Source: CAYGDP01 sp964348665
GTDB lineage: Bacteria; Verrucomicrobiota; Verrucomicrobiia; Palsa-1439; CAYGDP01
Direction: 5' to 3'
NCBI GenBank assembly: GCA_964348665.1
Contig: CAYGDP010000003.1
Coordinates: 170,619-234,618 of the forward strand
Length of the DNA stretch: 64,000 nt
Shown piece after piece: positions 45,622 through 55,200 of this stretch; the first letter of the stretch is position 1; each line of letters starts with the position of its first letter. The notes beneath the pieces were generated by a model that worked only from the letters and a program-made list of their open reading frames with translations, had not been told where the DNA came from and ran no database searches. The position numbers were made by a program, and so were the translations under genes.

Positions 45622-46734
45622 ATGCCACTTCATCTGCGTGCAGAGCTTTTCGTATTTTTTACGGGCGTTCTCTCGTCGGCACTAGCCGCCGACCCTCCGC
45701 CGACTGTTACCCTCGCGGATTTCGCGTTGCCAACGGTCAACGATAAGCTCTTTTCTGAGGGACGCGAACCGGATTTTTATCAGCCGACCATCAGCGGAGA
45801 TTGGCGAAGCGGCCAATACGGCTGTGTCCGAGGTGGCGGTACCGATTTCCATGAAGGCATTGATATCCGGTGTATCAGTCGTGACAAGAGCGGAGAACCG
45901 CTCGACGCCGTAACCGCCGTTGCCGCCGGTGTTGTCGCGTACATCAACGACCGCCCCGGCAAATCCAATTATGGCCGATACATCGTTGTTCAGCACCATG
46001 TCGGTGGTGTGGAAATTTTCTCGCTCTACGCGCATCTTTCGGCCGTGGAAAAAAACATCGCCGTTGGAGCGGTCGTCCAAGGACGTCAGCCACTAGGCAC
46101 GCTGGGACACAGCGCTGGCACACCGTCCATTATCCCTCCCTCGCGAGCCCATCTGCATTTGGAGCTTGGATTCATGATCAATCCAAACTTTCCGGCTTGG
46201 TACCGGAAACATTACACCAAAGAATCCAATGACCACGGCGTTTATAACGGGCAAAATTTCATCGGCATCAATCCCGCCGCACTCTTCTGGGCGGTGCGCC
46301 GCGACCAGCAATTGACCCTGGAACAATTCGTTCGACGCCGCCCCGAGGCGTTTCGCGTTCTTGTCCCGGCAAAAAACTTTCGCTGGCTGGAGAGGAACCG
46401 TTGGACGCTTCTGAATCATGATTCGAGGATGACGCCGAGAACGATTGCGATCCCTGCAAATCAAGTCCCCAATCCGCCATCCCCCATCCCCGCCGCATAC
46501 GAAGTCAGCTTCGATAGCTTCGGCCTGCCGCGCGAAGTGATCGCCCGATTGGATGCCGACGTCTCCCTGACGGACGAGTTAAAACGATCTCTCGCTAAAA
46601 ACATCCCCGTGCTGTTGTCCGTCAACGACGCTGAAATCGACCGGTGCCGATGCCGAAACTTTGTCAAGAAATCCAAACGAGGTTGGCAGTTGACTGATCC
46701 CGGCCTGAAATGGATCGAGTTGATGATGTATTGA
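45622..46734 (+). CDS. M23-family (LytM-like) zinc metallopeptidase
   Basis: 370 aa from the ATG at 45622, which begins a signal peptide ending near SALAADPP. The M23 fold carries zinc ligands in DFHEGIDIR (HxxxD) and HLHLELGF (HxH). The C-terminal third has no recognised domain. The segment 46459-46491 encodes a Pro-rich stretch (NQVPNPPSPIP) from CCCCAATCC/CCATCCC words, a likely in-frame repeat insertion. Acts on peptidoglycan or envelope peptides. Confidence 0.9.
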   Translation: MPLHLRAELFVFFTGVLSSALAADPPPTVTLADFALPTVNDKLFSEGREPDFYQPTISGDWRSGQYGCVRGGGTDFHEGIDIRCISRDKSGEPLDAVTAVAAGVVAYINDRPGKSNYGRYIVVQHHVGGVEIFSLYAHLSAVEKNIAVGAVVQGRQPLGTLGHSAGTPSIIPPSRAHLHLELGFMINPNFPAWYRKHYTKESNDHGVYNGQNFIGINPAALFWAVRRDQQLTLEQFVRRRPEAFRVLVPAKNFRWLERNRWTLLNHDSRMTPRTIAIPANQVPNPPSPIPAAYEVSFDSFGLPREVIARLDADVSLTDELKRSLAKNIPVLLSVNDAEIDRCRCRNFVKKSKRGWQLTDPGLKWIELMMY

Positions 46735-46777
46735 TTGGGTGGCACGCAATAGCACGGGAGTCATACACAGGACTGCC

Positions 46778-47419
46778 CTACTTCTCAAATCTTCCGTGTT
46801 CGAGGAAGTGCAGCGTTTGATGGATGGCTTTCCGGCTGTGCAAGAGGCGACGATGGTCGAGACGAAGCAGGATGAAATCCTTTGCGCCATCCAGCTTGGC
46901 GCTTTCGACAGCGACCAATCCGTCGTTGTCGCCGCGTACCCACGGAACCATTCCGAATTTCTTGCCGAATCCACCCGCGATGATGCCAAACTCGCATCGG
47001 GGCGGCGGCAGGTTCTTGATGAACTCGCTCTCATGCGCGATGGCGGAATGTGGTTTGCCAAAGAGAACCCGGTAAATCGGACTTTTCTGTAATTTCGTGG
47101 CCAGTTCCGAGCCGCGATTGGGCGTGCCAAGCATCACCAGCCGTCGGACGCGCAGGCGCGGATGTCGCGCCAGCATCGCGCGCGTGACTAGCCCGCCCAA
47201 GCTGTGAACGACCATGTCGAATTCTTGCTCGCCGAGCGGGGCGAGTCGTACCGCGATGGAATTGGCGGATTCTTCGATGGAATGTTTCATCGAGGGGTAA
47301 CTCAAGTTGATCACCAAAAAACCGCGTTGATCGAACGCACGCTGAAAACTGCGCATGGAATTGGCGGTGCGATGGATGCCGTGGAGCAATACAATCGGAT
47401 ATGACTTGGATTCTTTCAT
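46778..47419 (-). CDS. Alpha/beta hydrolase (triacylglycerol lipase-like)
   Basis: 213 aa from the ATG at 47419. IVLLHGIHRTANSM near the N-terminus forms the oxyanion region. The nucleophile motif is VVHSLGGLVTRAML and LGTPNRGSELATKL follows, as in bacterial lipases/esterases of the LipA/DUF676 kind. A GACGAG tandem repeat lies directly before the ATG and serves as a possible RBS. Convergent with the M23 gene. Confidence 0.88.
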   Translation of the reverse strand: MKESKSYPIVLLHGIHRTANSMRSFQRAFDQRGFLVINLSYPSMKHSIEESANSIAVRLAPLGEQEFDMVVHSLGGLVTRAMLARHPRLRVRRLVMLGTPNRGSELATKLQKSPIYRVLFGKPHSAIAHESEFIKNLPPPRCEFGIIAGGFGKKFGMVPWVRGDNDGLVAVESAKLDGAKDFILLRLDHRRLLHSRKAIHQTLHFLEHGRFEK

Positions 47420-47450
47420 CGTTCTCGTCCTCGTCCTCGTCGTCGAAATC

Positions 47451-47858
47451 TCATTTTTTCGCGCACACCGCGACAAGCTGCTTGCCACACCATCGCAACG
47501 CGGGAATGTAACGGCAATGATTATAGATGTCCATCAGCGACGAATATCCTCTACGGTAGTTTTGACCCAATAAACAGCCAACGAATTTCACGGGCAACAG
47601 CGGAATAAACGAGTGATCGTAGCTTTCCAGCCGGAGCAGCTTGAATCCGTCCAGCATCGCCCTGAATCGGCTCGGCGTGGTGGAGTGAACTTTGAATCGC
47701 ATTCCTTCCATCCGCACGCGATTCCCCATCAACGTCGTTGGCAACACGAATGGCGACCAGAGATTGCCATTGGTCAATATCGCCACACCGTCCGGGGCGA
47801 GGACGCGGTACTTGAGATTTGGGGCGTTGGGCAGGAATGAATTAGGAAGTTTAGGCAT
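47451..47858 (-). pseudogene. Truncated class I methyltransferase with word-like N-terminus
   Basis: 135 aa. YRVLAPDGVAILTNGNLWSP and the following part resemble the C-terminal third of a Methyltransf_11 enzyme. The SAM-binding motif I region is missing. The first 16 residues, PKLPNSFLPNAPNLK after the Met, are encoded by CCTAAACTTCCTAATTC-type words and look like sequence from a repeat element. The ATG overlaps the ankyrin gene's stop (TAATG), so it may still be translated. Probably inactive as a methyltransferase. Confidence 0.6.
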
Positions 47859-47859
47859 T
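47811..47859. repeat. Word-like arm covering the start of the truncated methyltransferase
   Basis: TTGAGATTTGGGGCGTTGGG, followed by GGAATGAATTAGGAAGTTTAG on the plus strand, is right-arm-type vocabulary identical in style to the elements at 55534 and 63226. It provides the start codon and first codons of the truncated gene. Confidence 0.55.
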
Positions 47860-49450
47860 AGATCCCTTTGTTTCCGTCTCGGTGTTTGATTATATAGCGA
47901 AAATATAACGCCACGGACATAAGGGCAACGAACACGGCCACAGTTATAAGCACAACATTGGTATAGCTTGTTTCATCAAGCGCACCGTTTTCGCGAAGTA
48001 TCTTGACAACATCTTTATGCCCATTCCGGAGAGCCAAATTGAGAGGTGTCCCATCGAGATGGTGTTTAACGTTTACATGTGCACCTTTCACAATGAGGTT
48101 TCGAACAATTTCAGCATCTCCCTTTTTAGCTGCGATTAGTAGAGGCGTCTGATACAAATGTTCAGCATTCACATCAGCGCCTTTCTGGATGAGAAACACA
48201 ACCATTCCCTTGTTGCCGCGCTCAATTGCACGGCCAAGGGGAGTCTCGTCGTTTCTGATATTTATATCTGCTCCGTTGTTCGCCAGTAACTCGACGATGT
48301 CAAATGCGCCATACAAGCCCGCGCATTGAATTGGTGTTCGCCCACGGCCAACGCGGGAATTTACGTCCGCTCTTGCCACAATCAAAGCTTCTACCGATTT
48401 CTTATGCATTCCGTATGCCGCTCTGTGGAGCGGTGCCTCCCCACTTTTATTCATCGCGTTTACGTCACCGCCTTGCTTTACGAGCAAGCTAATCGCCTCT
48501 GCACGCCCTTTTTCTGCGGCCCAATGCAGAGGAGACCACCTGGAAACGTCAGTCGCATTGGCTAATTCGGGGTTCGCGCTTAGTAAGCTTGTGATCCTGT
48601 CAATGTGCCCTATAGCGCTGGCTGAGAAAATACCCTCCATTGCCCCGTGAGAAACGAGGATTTCTCGAACTCTCATATGACCTTCGAGGTCGGGGAGATG
48701 GTTTTGTATCAGAATGGCATTATCTAGGGGCGTCATCCCAAGACCGTTCTTTGGATCTACCTCCGCTCTGTTCGATATGAAAACCTCCGCAACATTGGAA
48801 TTTCCCCACGCCGCCGCGAAATGAAGAGGAGTGTTTCCCTCCTTATCCTTCGCGTTCACATCCGCGCCGTTCTTGACTAGGAGCATGGCTAAGTCTTGCT
48901 TTTCTTGGGACTCGTATTTTTCGACTCCTACCAAGTGTAGCGGCGAAATGTCGTTAGAGTCTCTTGCGTTGATCTCAGCCTTCTTAGCCAACAGAAATTT
49001 TATAAGCTCTTTGTGTCCTCCGAGAACTGCCCAATGCAGGGGAGTGCGCCCATTTTTGTCCATCGCCCCCACAAGCGATCCATCCGTAGCCACTAACTTT
49101 TGGACTGCTCCCAAGTCTCCCCGATGAGATGCTTCGTGAATCGATCCTCGCTCGTAAAGCGGTGACATTCTGCTCGTCCCGTGGCAATCGAGGACGATGC
49201 CAAGGAATATTGACGGAAAGAAGAGTATTCGGATTAGTCTCATCTTCAGTCTATTCCCTACGGCGCTCCTTGACGTCCGACTAGGGCGAGGCTGCGTGGG
49301 GATTCTTGCGGTAAGCGGCGAGGCATTAGTCGTGTGCTGCGCGATGTACCAGGCGGCCAGGAGCATGGGGATGCCGACGATGCTGGCGAGCACTAGCCAA
49401 TACCACCAGAGGAATTGCGTTCGTTTGGGAGTAAAACAGCAGGCGCCCAT
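47858..49450 (-). CDS. Ankyrin-repeat membrane protein
   Basis: 530 aa from 49450, or 461 aa from the ATG at 49243, which would begin a second hydrophobic signal (MRLIRILFFPSIFLGIVLDC). About twelve ankyrin repeats span the middle, e.g. GRTPLHWAVLGGHKELIKFL and TPLNLALRNGHKDVVKIL. A C-terminal membrane helix, VVLITVAVFVALMSVALYF, ends in a basic tail. The first 50 residues (MGACCFTPKRTQFLWWYWLV) look like an independent small membrane segment, so the long start may be spurious or a fusion. Confidence 0.85.
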   Translation of the reverse strand: MGACCFTPKRTQFLWWYWLVLASIVGIPMLLAAWYIAQHTTNASPLTARIPTQPRPSRTSRSAVGNRLKMRLIRILFFPSIFLGIVLDCHGTSRMSPLYERGSIHEASHRGDLGAVQKLVATDGSLVGAMDKNGRTPLHWAVLGGHKELIKFLLAKKAEINARDSNDISPLHLVGVEKYESQEKQDLAMLLVKNGADVNAKDKEGNTPLHFAAAWGNSNVAEVFISNRAEVDPKNGLGMTPLDNAILIQNHLPDLEGHMRVREILVSHGAMEGIFSASAIGHIDRITSLLSANPELANATDVSRWSPLHWAAEKGRAEAISLLVKQGGDVNAMNKSGEAPLHRAAYGMHKKSVEALIVARADVNSRVGRGRTPIQCAGLYGAFDIVELLANNGADINIRNDETPLGRAIERGNKGMVVFLIQKGADVNAEHLYQTPLLIAAKKGDAEIVRNLIVKGAHVNVKHHLDGTPLNLALRNGHKDVVKILRENGALDETSYTNVVLITVAVFVALMSVALYFRYIIKHRDGNKGI

Positions 49451-49534
49451 GGTCGGCTCGATCGTTAGTGTCTATCTGTAGTGACAAGGCGAAGCTAGCA
49501 TAGTCACGCAGGATGGCAAGCATTGGCGAGCCGA

Positions 49535-49635
49535 CGGGAGGAGTGAAGGGTGAGGAGCGAGGGGTGAAAGGGGAAGTGTGAGAAGCGATGGGAGAATGGT
49601 GAGGAGGGATGAGTGAAGGGCGAAATATAGATGGC
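49535..49635. repeat. Word-like arm, left flank of the S23 four-helix-bundle gene
   Basis: GGAGTGAAGGGTGAGGAGCG, AGGGGTGAAAGGGGAAGTG and similar purine-rich words repeat with a rhythm of 7-9 bases for about 100 bp. The opposite vocabulary, TCACCCATCACTCCTCTCCC, stands on the other side of the S23 gene at 50091-50112. The two arms bracket the gene. Confidence 0.65.
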
Positions 49636-49667
49636 AGAAGCGTGCGTAGAGATGATAGTTCCAATGG

Positions 49668-50063
49668 TCATTTATTTTTCCCGTATTGATGACACCATTT
49701 TTCGGGTGCGCTCATCATCGTGACAAGCTGCGCGCATATTCGGTCGTATCGTTGGAGCAATTCTTTGTGCGCTTCCGGCTTGAGGTATCCATCGTCCAGA
49801 GCGATGTCGAGCCAGACAGTTGTCTCTGCAGCTTCCTCGTCTGCGTCACCGAGTTTACTGATGAACGCGGGAGGATATCGTCGTTTGCGCCATGCGGAGG
49901 TGATGTTGGCACAAACCGAGCGCGTCGAGCGGCGAATTTGATCGGTCAGAGAGTATCGCTCTTCGATGGGGAATATCTTTGAAATTCTAAAAATCTCCCG
50001 TCGCGCCTCGAAAGCGTTTTGATAAACTTTCAGATCGCGGAAATCTCGAATCTGCTCGCCCAT
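49668..50063 (-). CDS. Four-helix-bundle protein (S23/IVS family)
   Basis: 131 aa. FRDLKVYQNAFEARREIF at the N-terminus, YSLTDQIRRSTRSVCANI in the middle and a conserved pattern of four amphipathic helices identify the S23 ribosomal-intervening-sequence family. Members occur inside 23S rRNA intervening sequences and as the Avd accessory protein of retroelements. Here it stands in an intergenic site flanked by inverted word-like arms, with no reverse transcriptase in view. Function unknown. Confidence 0.88.
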   Translation of the reverse strand: MGEQIRDFRDLKVYQNAFEARREIFRISKIFPIEERYSLTDQIRRSTRSVCANITSAWRKRRYPPAFISKLGDADEEAAETTVWLDIALDDGYLKPEAHKELLQRYDRICAQLVTMMSAPEKWCHQYGKNK

Positions 50064-50090
50064 TGCTGGTCTCCTTCAAGCTGTTTCGTC

Positions 50091-50112
50091 GTCACCCATC
50101 ACTCCTCTCCCA
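50091..50112. repeat. Word-like arm, right flank of the S23 gene
   Basis: GTCACCCATCACTCCTCTCC is the reverse-complement vocabulary of the purine-rich arm at 49535-49635 (GGAGTGA, GGGTGA, GATGGGAGA). It ends against the ilvB stop codon at 50113. Confidence 0.55.
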
Positions 50113-51933
50113 TCAATCAATAATAATGTCCCGAACCGTTTTATTGGCGGGAATGAAGGGCAAGACGTGGACGGTGTAAGGGACGATGACGTCGAGGACG
50201 TAGGGGCCGTCACAGGCGAGCATTTCTTCCATCGCGGGGCGGAGATCCTTCTTGTGTCGAACCTGGCGCCCGGGGACATCGAAGCCTTTGGCGATGGCGA
50301 CAAAATCGGGATAAAGCTTGTCGGGGTTTTTGGGGTCGCCGAGGAAGGTATTGCCGCGGTTGCGTCCGTAGAACCGGTCTTCCCATTGCACGACCATGCC
50401 GAGGTGTTGATTGTTGAGGATCAATGCTTTTGCGCCGATCCGTTCGATGCGCGCGGTGGCGAGTTCCTGAATGTTCATCAGAAAACTGCCGTCGCCGTCG
50501 ATGTCAATGACCTGTTTATCGGGACAGGCGAGCTTGGCACCGAGCGCCGCGGGGTAGCCGAAACCCATCGCGCCGAGGCCGAGACTGCTCAAGAATTGGC
50601 GCGGACGATGAACCGGGTAGTATTGCGCCGCCCAAATCTGGTGCTGACCAACGCCGGTGGTGATTACGGCCTCGCCTTTGGTCAGCTCGTAGAGCGTCTC
50701 AATGGCGTGTTGCGGCTGAATGGCGTCGTCGGTGTCACTGTAATGAAATGGATACTTCTTCTGCCATTCGGCGATTTGCGCATGCCAATCGGTAAATGGT
50801 TTTTTGCGGACGATTTTATTGAGCTGCTGCAGCGCGTATCGAACATCGCTGACGGCGCCGACGTGCGCGATCTTGTTTTTGTTCAGCTCGCTCGGGTCAA
50901 TGTCAATATGGACGACGCGGCCGTGTTTGCAGAATTCGCTGACTTTACCGGTGATCCGGTCGTCGAATCGGACTCCGATGGCGATGAGGAGATCGGCGGC
51001 GTCCACGGCGTAATTGCCATAGACGGTGCCGTGCATTCCGAACCAGCGAAGCGAAAGTGGATGATTTTGGGGAAACGCACCCAAGCCCATGAGCGTCAGC
51101 GCAACGGGGATGTTGGTCTTTTCCGCGAATTCCAAAAGCTCGCGATGTGCGCCGCTGCTGATGACGCCGCCGCCGGCGTAGATGACGGGGCGCTCGCTTT
51201 TCTCAATGAGACCGGCGATTTCGTTGACCTGCAACTCGTCAATCTTGGCCTGCTCCGGATGATATCCGCGGAGGTTGATTTCCTTTGGAAAAATCGGCTG
51301 GGTCGTTGCTTGCTGGATATCTTTCGGGATATCCACCAGCACGGGACCAGGACGTCCGGTCGTGGCAATGTGGAATGCCTCCTTGATCACACGCGGGATG
51401 TCGTTGATATCGGTGATGAGATAGCTGTGTTTGACGATCGGCAACGTCACGCCAAATACATCGGTCTCCTGAAAAGCGCCTTTGCCGATCACAGCAGTCG
51501 GCACCTGCCCGGTAATGGCGATCATCGGGATCGAATCCACGTAGGCGTCGGTAATCCCGGTGATCAGGTTCGTTGCGCCCGGACCGCTGGTGGCGATACA
51601 AACACCTGGTTTCCCGGATGCGCGCGCGTAGCCTTCGGCGGCAAACGCCTCGCCTTGTTCATGACGGGGCAGGATGACGCGGATTTTCGAGTGGGAAAGC
51701 GATTGATGCAGTTCTAGGGACGCGCCACCCGGATATCCGAAGAGAACCTCGACACCCTCGCGTTCGAGGCAGGCGATCACGATGTCCGCGCCCTTCATCG
51801 GACGGCCAATCTCGCTTTGCCGCTTTGATTCCGCCGCGGGGCGCGCAATGCGCTGCGTCTCGCGCGATGCAAGTGGCTCGGCTTTCAGCTCGGTCCGATG
51901 CGCTAAGCGGGTTGTTTCTGTCTTTTTACTCAT
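50113..51933 (-). CDS. ilvB: Acetolactate synthase, large (catalytic) subunit
   Basis: 606 aa. ThDP-dependent enzyme of valine/leucine/isoleucine synthesis. FGYPGGASLELHQSL, LPRHEQGEAFAAEGYAR (catalytic Glu), SGPGATNLITGI and the ThDP/Mg motif DGDGSFLMNIQEL with ILNNQHLGMV are present. An N-terminal extension of about 45 residues precedes MKGADIVIACLEREGVE; a start at 51798 would remove it. No small subunit gene (ilvN/ilvH) is adjacent; it must be elsewhere. Confidence 0.96.
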   Translation of the reverse strand: MSKKTETTRLAHRTELKAEPLASRETQRIARPAAESKRQSEIGRPMKGADIVIACLEREGVEVLFGYPGGASLELHQSLSHSKIRVILPRHEQGEAFAAEGYARASGKPGVCIATSGPGATNLITGITDAYVDSIPMIAITGQVPTAVIGKGAFQETDVFGVTLPIVKHSYLITDINDIPRVIKEAFHIATTGRPGPVLVDIPKDIQQATTQPIFPKEINLRGYHPEQAKIDELQVNEIAGLIEKSERPVIYAGGGVISSGAHRELLEFAEKTNIPVALTLMGLGAFPQNHPLSLRWFGMHGTVYGNYAVDAADLLIAIGVRFDDRITGKVSEFCKHGRVVHIDIDPSELNKNKIAHVGAVSDVRYALQQLNKIVRKKPFTDWHAQIAEWQKKYPFHYSDTDDAIQPQHAIETLYELTKGEAVITTGVGQHQIWAAQYYPVHRPRQFLSSLGLGAMGFGYPAALGAKLACPDKQVIDIDGDGSFLMNIQELATARIERIGAKALILNNQHLGMVVQWEDRFYGRNRGNTFLGDPKNPDKLYPDFVAIAKGFDVPGRQVRHKKDLRPAMEEMLACDGPYVLDVIVPYTVHVLPFIPANKTVRDIIID

Positions 51934-52258
51934 GGGAAGCTGACGTATCTACACCAAAACACACCTCAATGCAAGCGCACTTCAAAGCTAAAAGGGGCGA
52001 GCCTCAATCATTAGCGAGGAGCCAAAACAATTTACAATCGGGAGAAGGTTACAAGGCTAGCATCCATCTTGATGCCGTGAATCCTTCCGAATTGTAGCGG
52101 CGCTCTACGAGCGCCGATTATTTCAATCCATCGGCGGTCATCCACCTCCGCCGGAAGCTCCGGCGAGACACGTAGATCGCCGCTACAAATAAAAAAGACT
52201 TTTCGCTAGTGCTCCGAGGGTTGAGCGTTGAGAGATCAAAATAGAACATTACCGTAGT
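51934..52258. other. Intergenic region between ilvB and the FtsX-type permease
   Basis: 325 bp without a supported gene. It holds the TTGTAGC-ended inverted repeat (52092-52188) and a short GGGTTGAGCGTTGAGAGATC word remnant (52209-52230). Short frames inside it have no recognisable similarity. The ilvB promoter or leader should lie at its left end but no clear -10/-35 or attenuator was identified. Confidence 0.5.
52092..52188. repeat. TTGTAGC-ended inverted repeat, copy 2
   Basis: The ends TTGTAGCGGCGCTCTACG and CGTAGATCGCCGCTACAA are inverse copies with one mismatch. Two further GC hairpins lie between them (GCCGGAAGCTCCGGC). The terminal motif matches the 29388-29461 element, so it belongs to a dispersed REP-like family; whether mobile is unknown. 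Confidence 0.85.
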
Positions 52259-55200
52259 TCACTCTTTCCGCAATGCTCGGAGAAGATTGCCCCGCAGCGC
52301 CGCTAAGGTCGCGAGCCATATCCACACCACGCCGCTCGCCAGCAATCCGGCAATGGTCAATGCCAGTGAACCGTACGGCACGCCGCTCCACGTCGAACGC
52401 AACGCCGGAAAAACCGCCACTGCCGCGGCCAACACACCTGTCGCCAGACCCAAGATCAAAAGCAAACAATGCTCGCTCAACACCATCCACCGTAGCGATC
52501 GCTTCGAAAATCCTACCGCGCGCAAAATCGCCAGCTCGCTCCGCCGCTCCAACACATTGCGCAAGACGACGACGCCCAACCCCACGCTGCCCAGCAGCAA
52601 GCCAAGCCCACCAAGCGCTTGAAAAATGGAGAGGTAAGTGTTCTCGACCGATTGAAATTGTGCGAGACGATCGTCAATTGTTTGTACCTCCGCTCCATAA
52701 TCTCGCAGAGCACCCGAAAGTTCCGACTGAAAGAAAATGTCACCTGCCAATGGCGCGACAAAATCGACCAGGAACACCCTATAGCCACTCTCGGAAGGGA
52801 ATTTCTTTGAGAAATTGTTTTCCGATATCAAAAGACTGCCTTGAAAGACGGAATTCGGGAAAACGCCCACAATACGAATTAAAAACTTTTTGCCGTGCTC
52901 GTCTGTGTATGGCACCGCGTCTCCCACCCTCTTCCCCAAAGCCCATCGCACTGTCGCTTCATCACCAATCGCAGGCACAGCGTTATCTTCTTCCTTTCGA
53001 TTCAGAAAGGACAACAGATTACTGAATGACTTGTCCTCGACAATTTTTTCGGATCGGAACATTGCCGGATTGATACCAAGCAAGCGCGGTTGTTGTGCGC
53101 GATTCAAATTCAAACAACTTGCTTCATCTCCTTCGTGCAGACGAAGCGAGACAAAATTGTATTGAGGGACCTCTATACCGACATCATCCCTCGTTCTCAG
53201 ATTAAATCTCTTGTAACTGTCCAGATCTCTCAGGTTGTCAGTTATGGGAATTGTCGTTTCGATATACCACGAAACTAAACGTTTACGCGCTTCATGCCGA
53301 TTCGCACCGACGGCGATGACCAAGAAAATTCCACAGGCGAGCATCGCTACCGCTGCTAGGCTGCGGCCGCGACGGCGGGACGAAGCGCGCGCGCCGACTT
53401 GGGTCAGATTTGGCACGCCTGATGCCGATACTTGTCTCGACAACAAAATCCAACAAATCGCAAGTCCAGTCACTAAAAGCAACGCCCCGCCGATAAAGAA
53501 GGAGACTTCCAGACCACCTGTAAATTGTCCGCGCACAATTACCACGATGGCAATCAGCCCGGAGAAGAAAGCCACCAGGAATCCTTTTGCAGTGTTTGGA
53601 GTTTTAGTTTGATTCGAGCCACGCTGAAGCGTGAACTCCGAACCTGACCCCGACAACAGCGCGCGCGCCGGTTGCTTGGTCATGCGACGTACACCCAGCC
53701 AAATTACAAACCACGCAATCAAAAATCCCGCGCCGCCTCCGATGAGCAGCGTCGTCGGCTCGGCGTGAAACCATAGCTCTGTCGTCCGCACCGCGTCACG
53801 CCAGATCGTCGTCAATCCCCACAACACTGCTTTTGTGTAAAGCAGACCCGCACCCGTGCCGAGCAAGCCACCCACCAGCGCCAGCGCCAGACCTTCGAGC
53901 AAGAGCACGCGACGCACCCGTCGCGCCGTCCAACCCAATGCCAGCAACGTACCGATTTCCTCCGTGCGCTGTTCGAGACCGAACGCGAACAGCAATCCCA
54001 TCAACAGCAGTGTGGCAATGATGAGAAAAAAACTTAATCCGAGAAAAAGCTGGCCGAAATCCTGTCCTTCACGCGCGGCCTTGAGCGCTTGTTCGCGAAC
54101 AGGCTGAAACGTCAACCCAAACCACGCCGGATCGAGCGCATCCCGGATTTTTTGTTCCAGCACTTCACGGGCGACATTGTTCGCTGGAAACCTGATCGCC
54201 GTCAGATTACCAAACCGATTGCTCCAAAGTTTTTGTCCTGCTGCCAGCGTGACGAACGCTTTTGGGGTGCCGCGATATTGTTTCCAATACTCCTCGTCTT
54301 TTGGTCGGATTTTTTTGAAATCAATCGGAATGCCGGCGTCCCAGTCGCGACAGCTCTCGGCGTCTTCCAGTCCCGGATATTGCGGCATCAGGTCTTGATC
54401 GGCTGCGTCAATCGGCACGATCGCCTTCACGAGGAAGATCGCTACTTGTTCTTCGAGCTTCCGATTCGGGCCGACGACGAAGTATTTCAGTGAAATATCA
54501 TCGCCGATTTTGGCATCCAGATCTTCTGCCAACCAGTTATTGAGAATGATTTCGTTGTCAGCCATCTCTGGTGACACAGGCGTTCCTGCCTGTGGCGCCA
54601 TCGCCGCCACCATCGAATAGGGCGTGCTTTTATCTCCTTTCCTCAACTCATTGACGAAATACGTCAGCACGCCGCGCGCTTCAGGAAACTTCTTCAAGAC
54701 CGCCTCGCCCACCGGCGGATCGAGAAACACCCGCTTGGTTCGCAGTTCGAGGCCGCGCCCGCCCGACAGCGCGCGCAGTTCCAGCTCGGCATCGGCCAGT
54801 TGCCAAGCTTTCCTTAGTGCCTCATTTGCTTTAGCAAGAGTGATGTCCTGCTTTGTGTTTTGGGTGAGAAGTATAAGGTTCGCACGTCCTTCGAGTCCCA
54901 TCTGCTTTTGCAACCATTCCAAAGGAACGCTAATCATGGATGGTGGGACTTGATTGACCTCCAAACTCAAATTACCCCCTCTCACTCCGGCGATTTCGAC
55001 GCGGGCCGCAACGATGAAATCATCGCTCGTGGAGAGCGGCGCATCTCGGGGTAACTCGCTTGGCTTTTCAATTCTGATTACCACGCTCTCTCCGTTCTTC
55101 CATTCCAATTGCGATGCAAGGCGCTCGTTAATCGTAAAATCATCTCCCTGACGGAAGCGCGGTTCAAAAGCCAGAACTTGAACTCGATTCACACGCCTTT

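Noticed and set aside
46739..47092. Plus-strand frame opposite the lipase-like gene
   Set aside because: It is antisense to a gene with clear nucleophile motif and shows no similarity of its own.
49535..49635. CRISPR array
   Set aside because: The words repeat with 7-9 base rhythm without constant repeats and spacers of 25-40 bases, and no cas gene is present.
50167..51717. Plus-strand frame of 516 codons opposite ilvB
   Set aside because: Composition is typical of antisense translation (Asp/Val/Gly/His-rich) and ilvB is certain.
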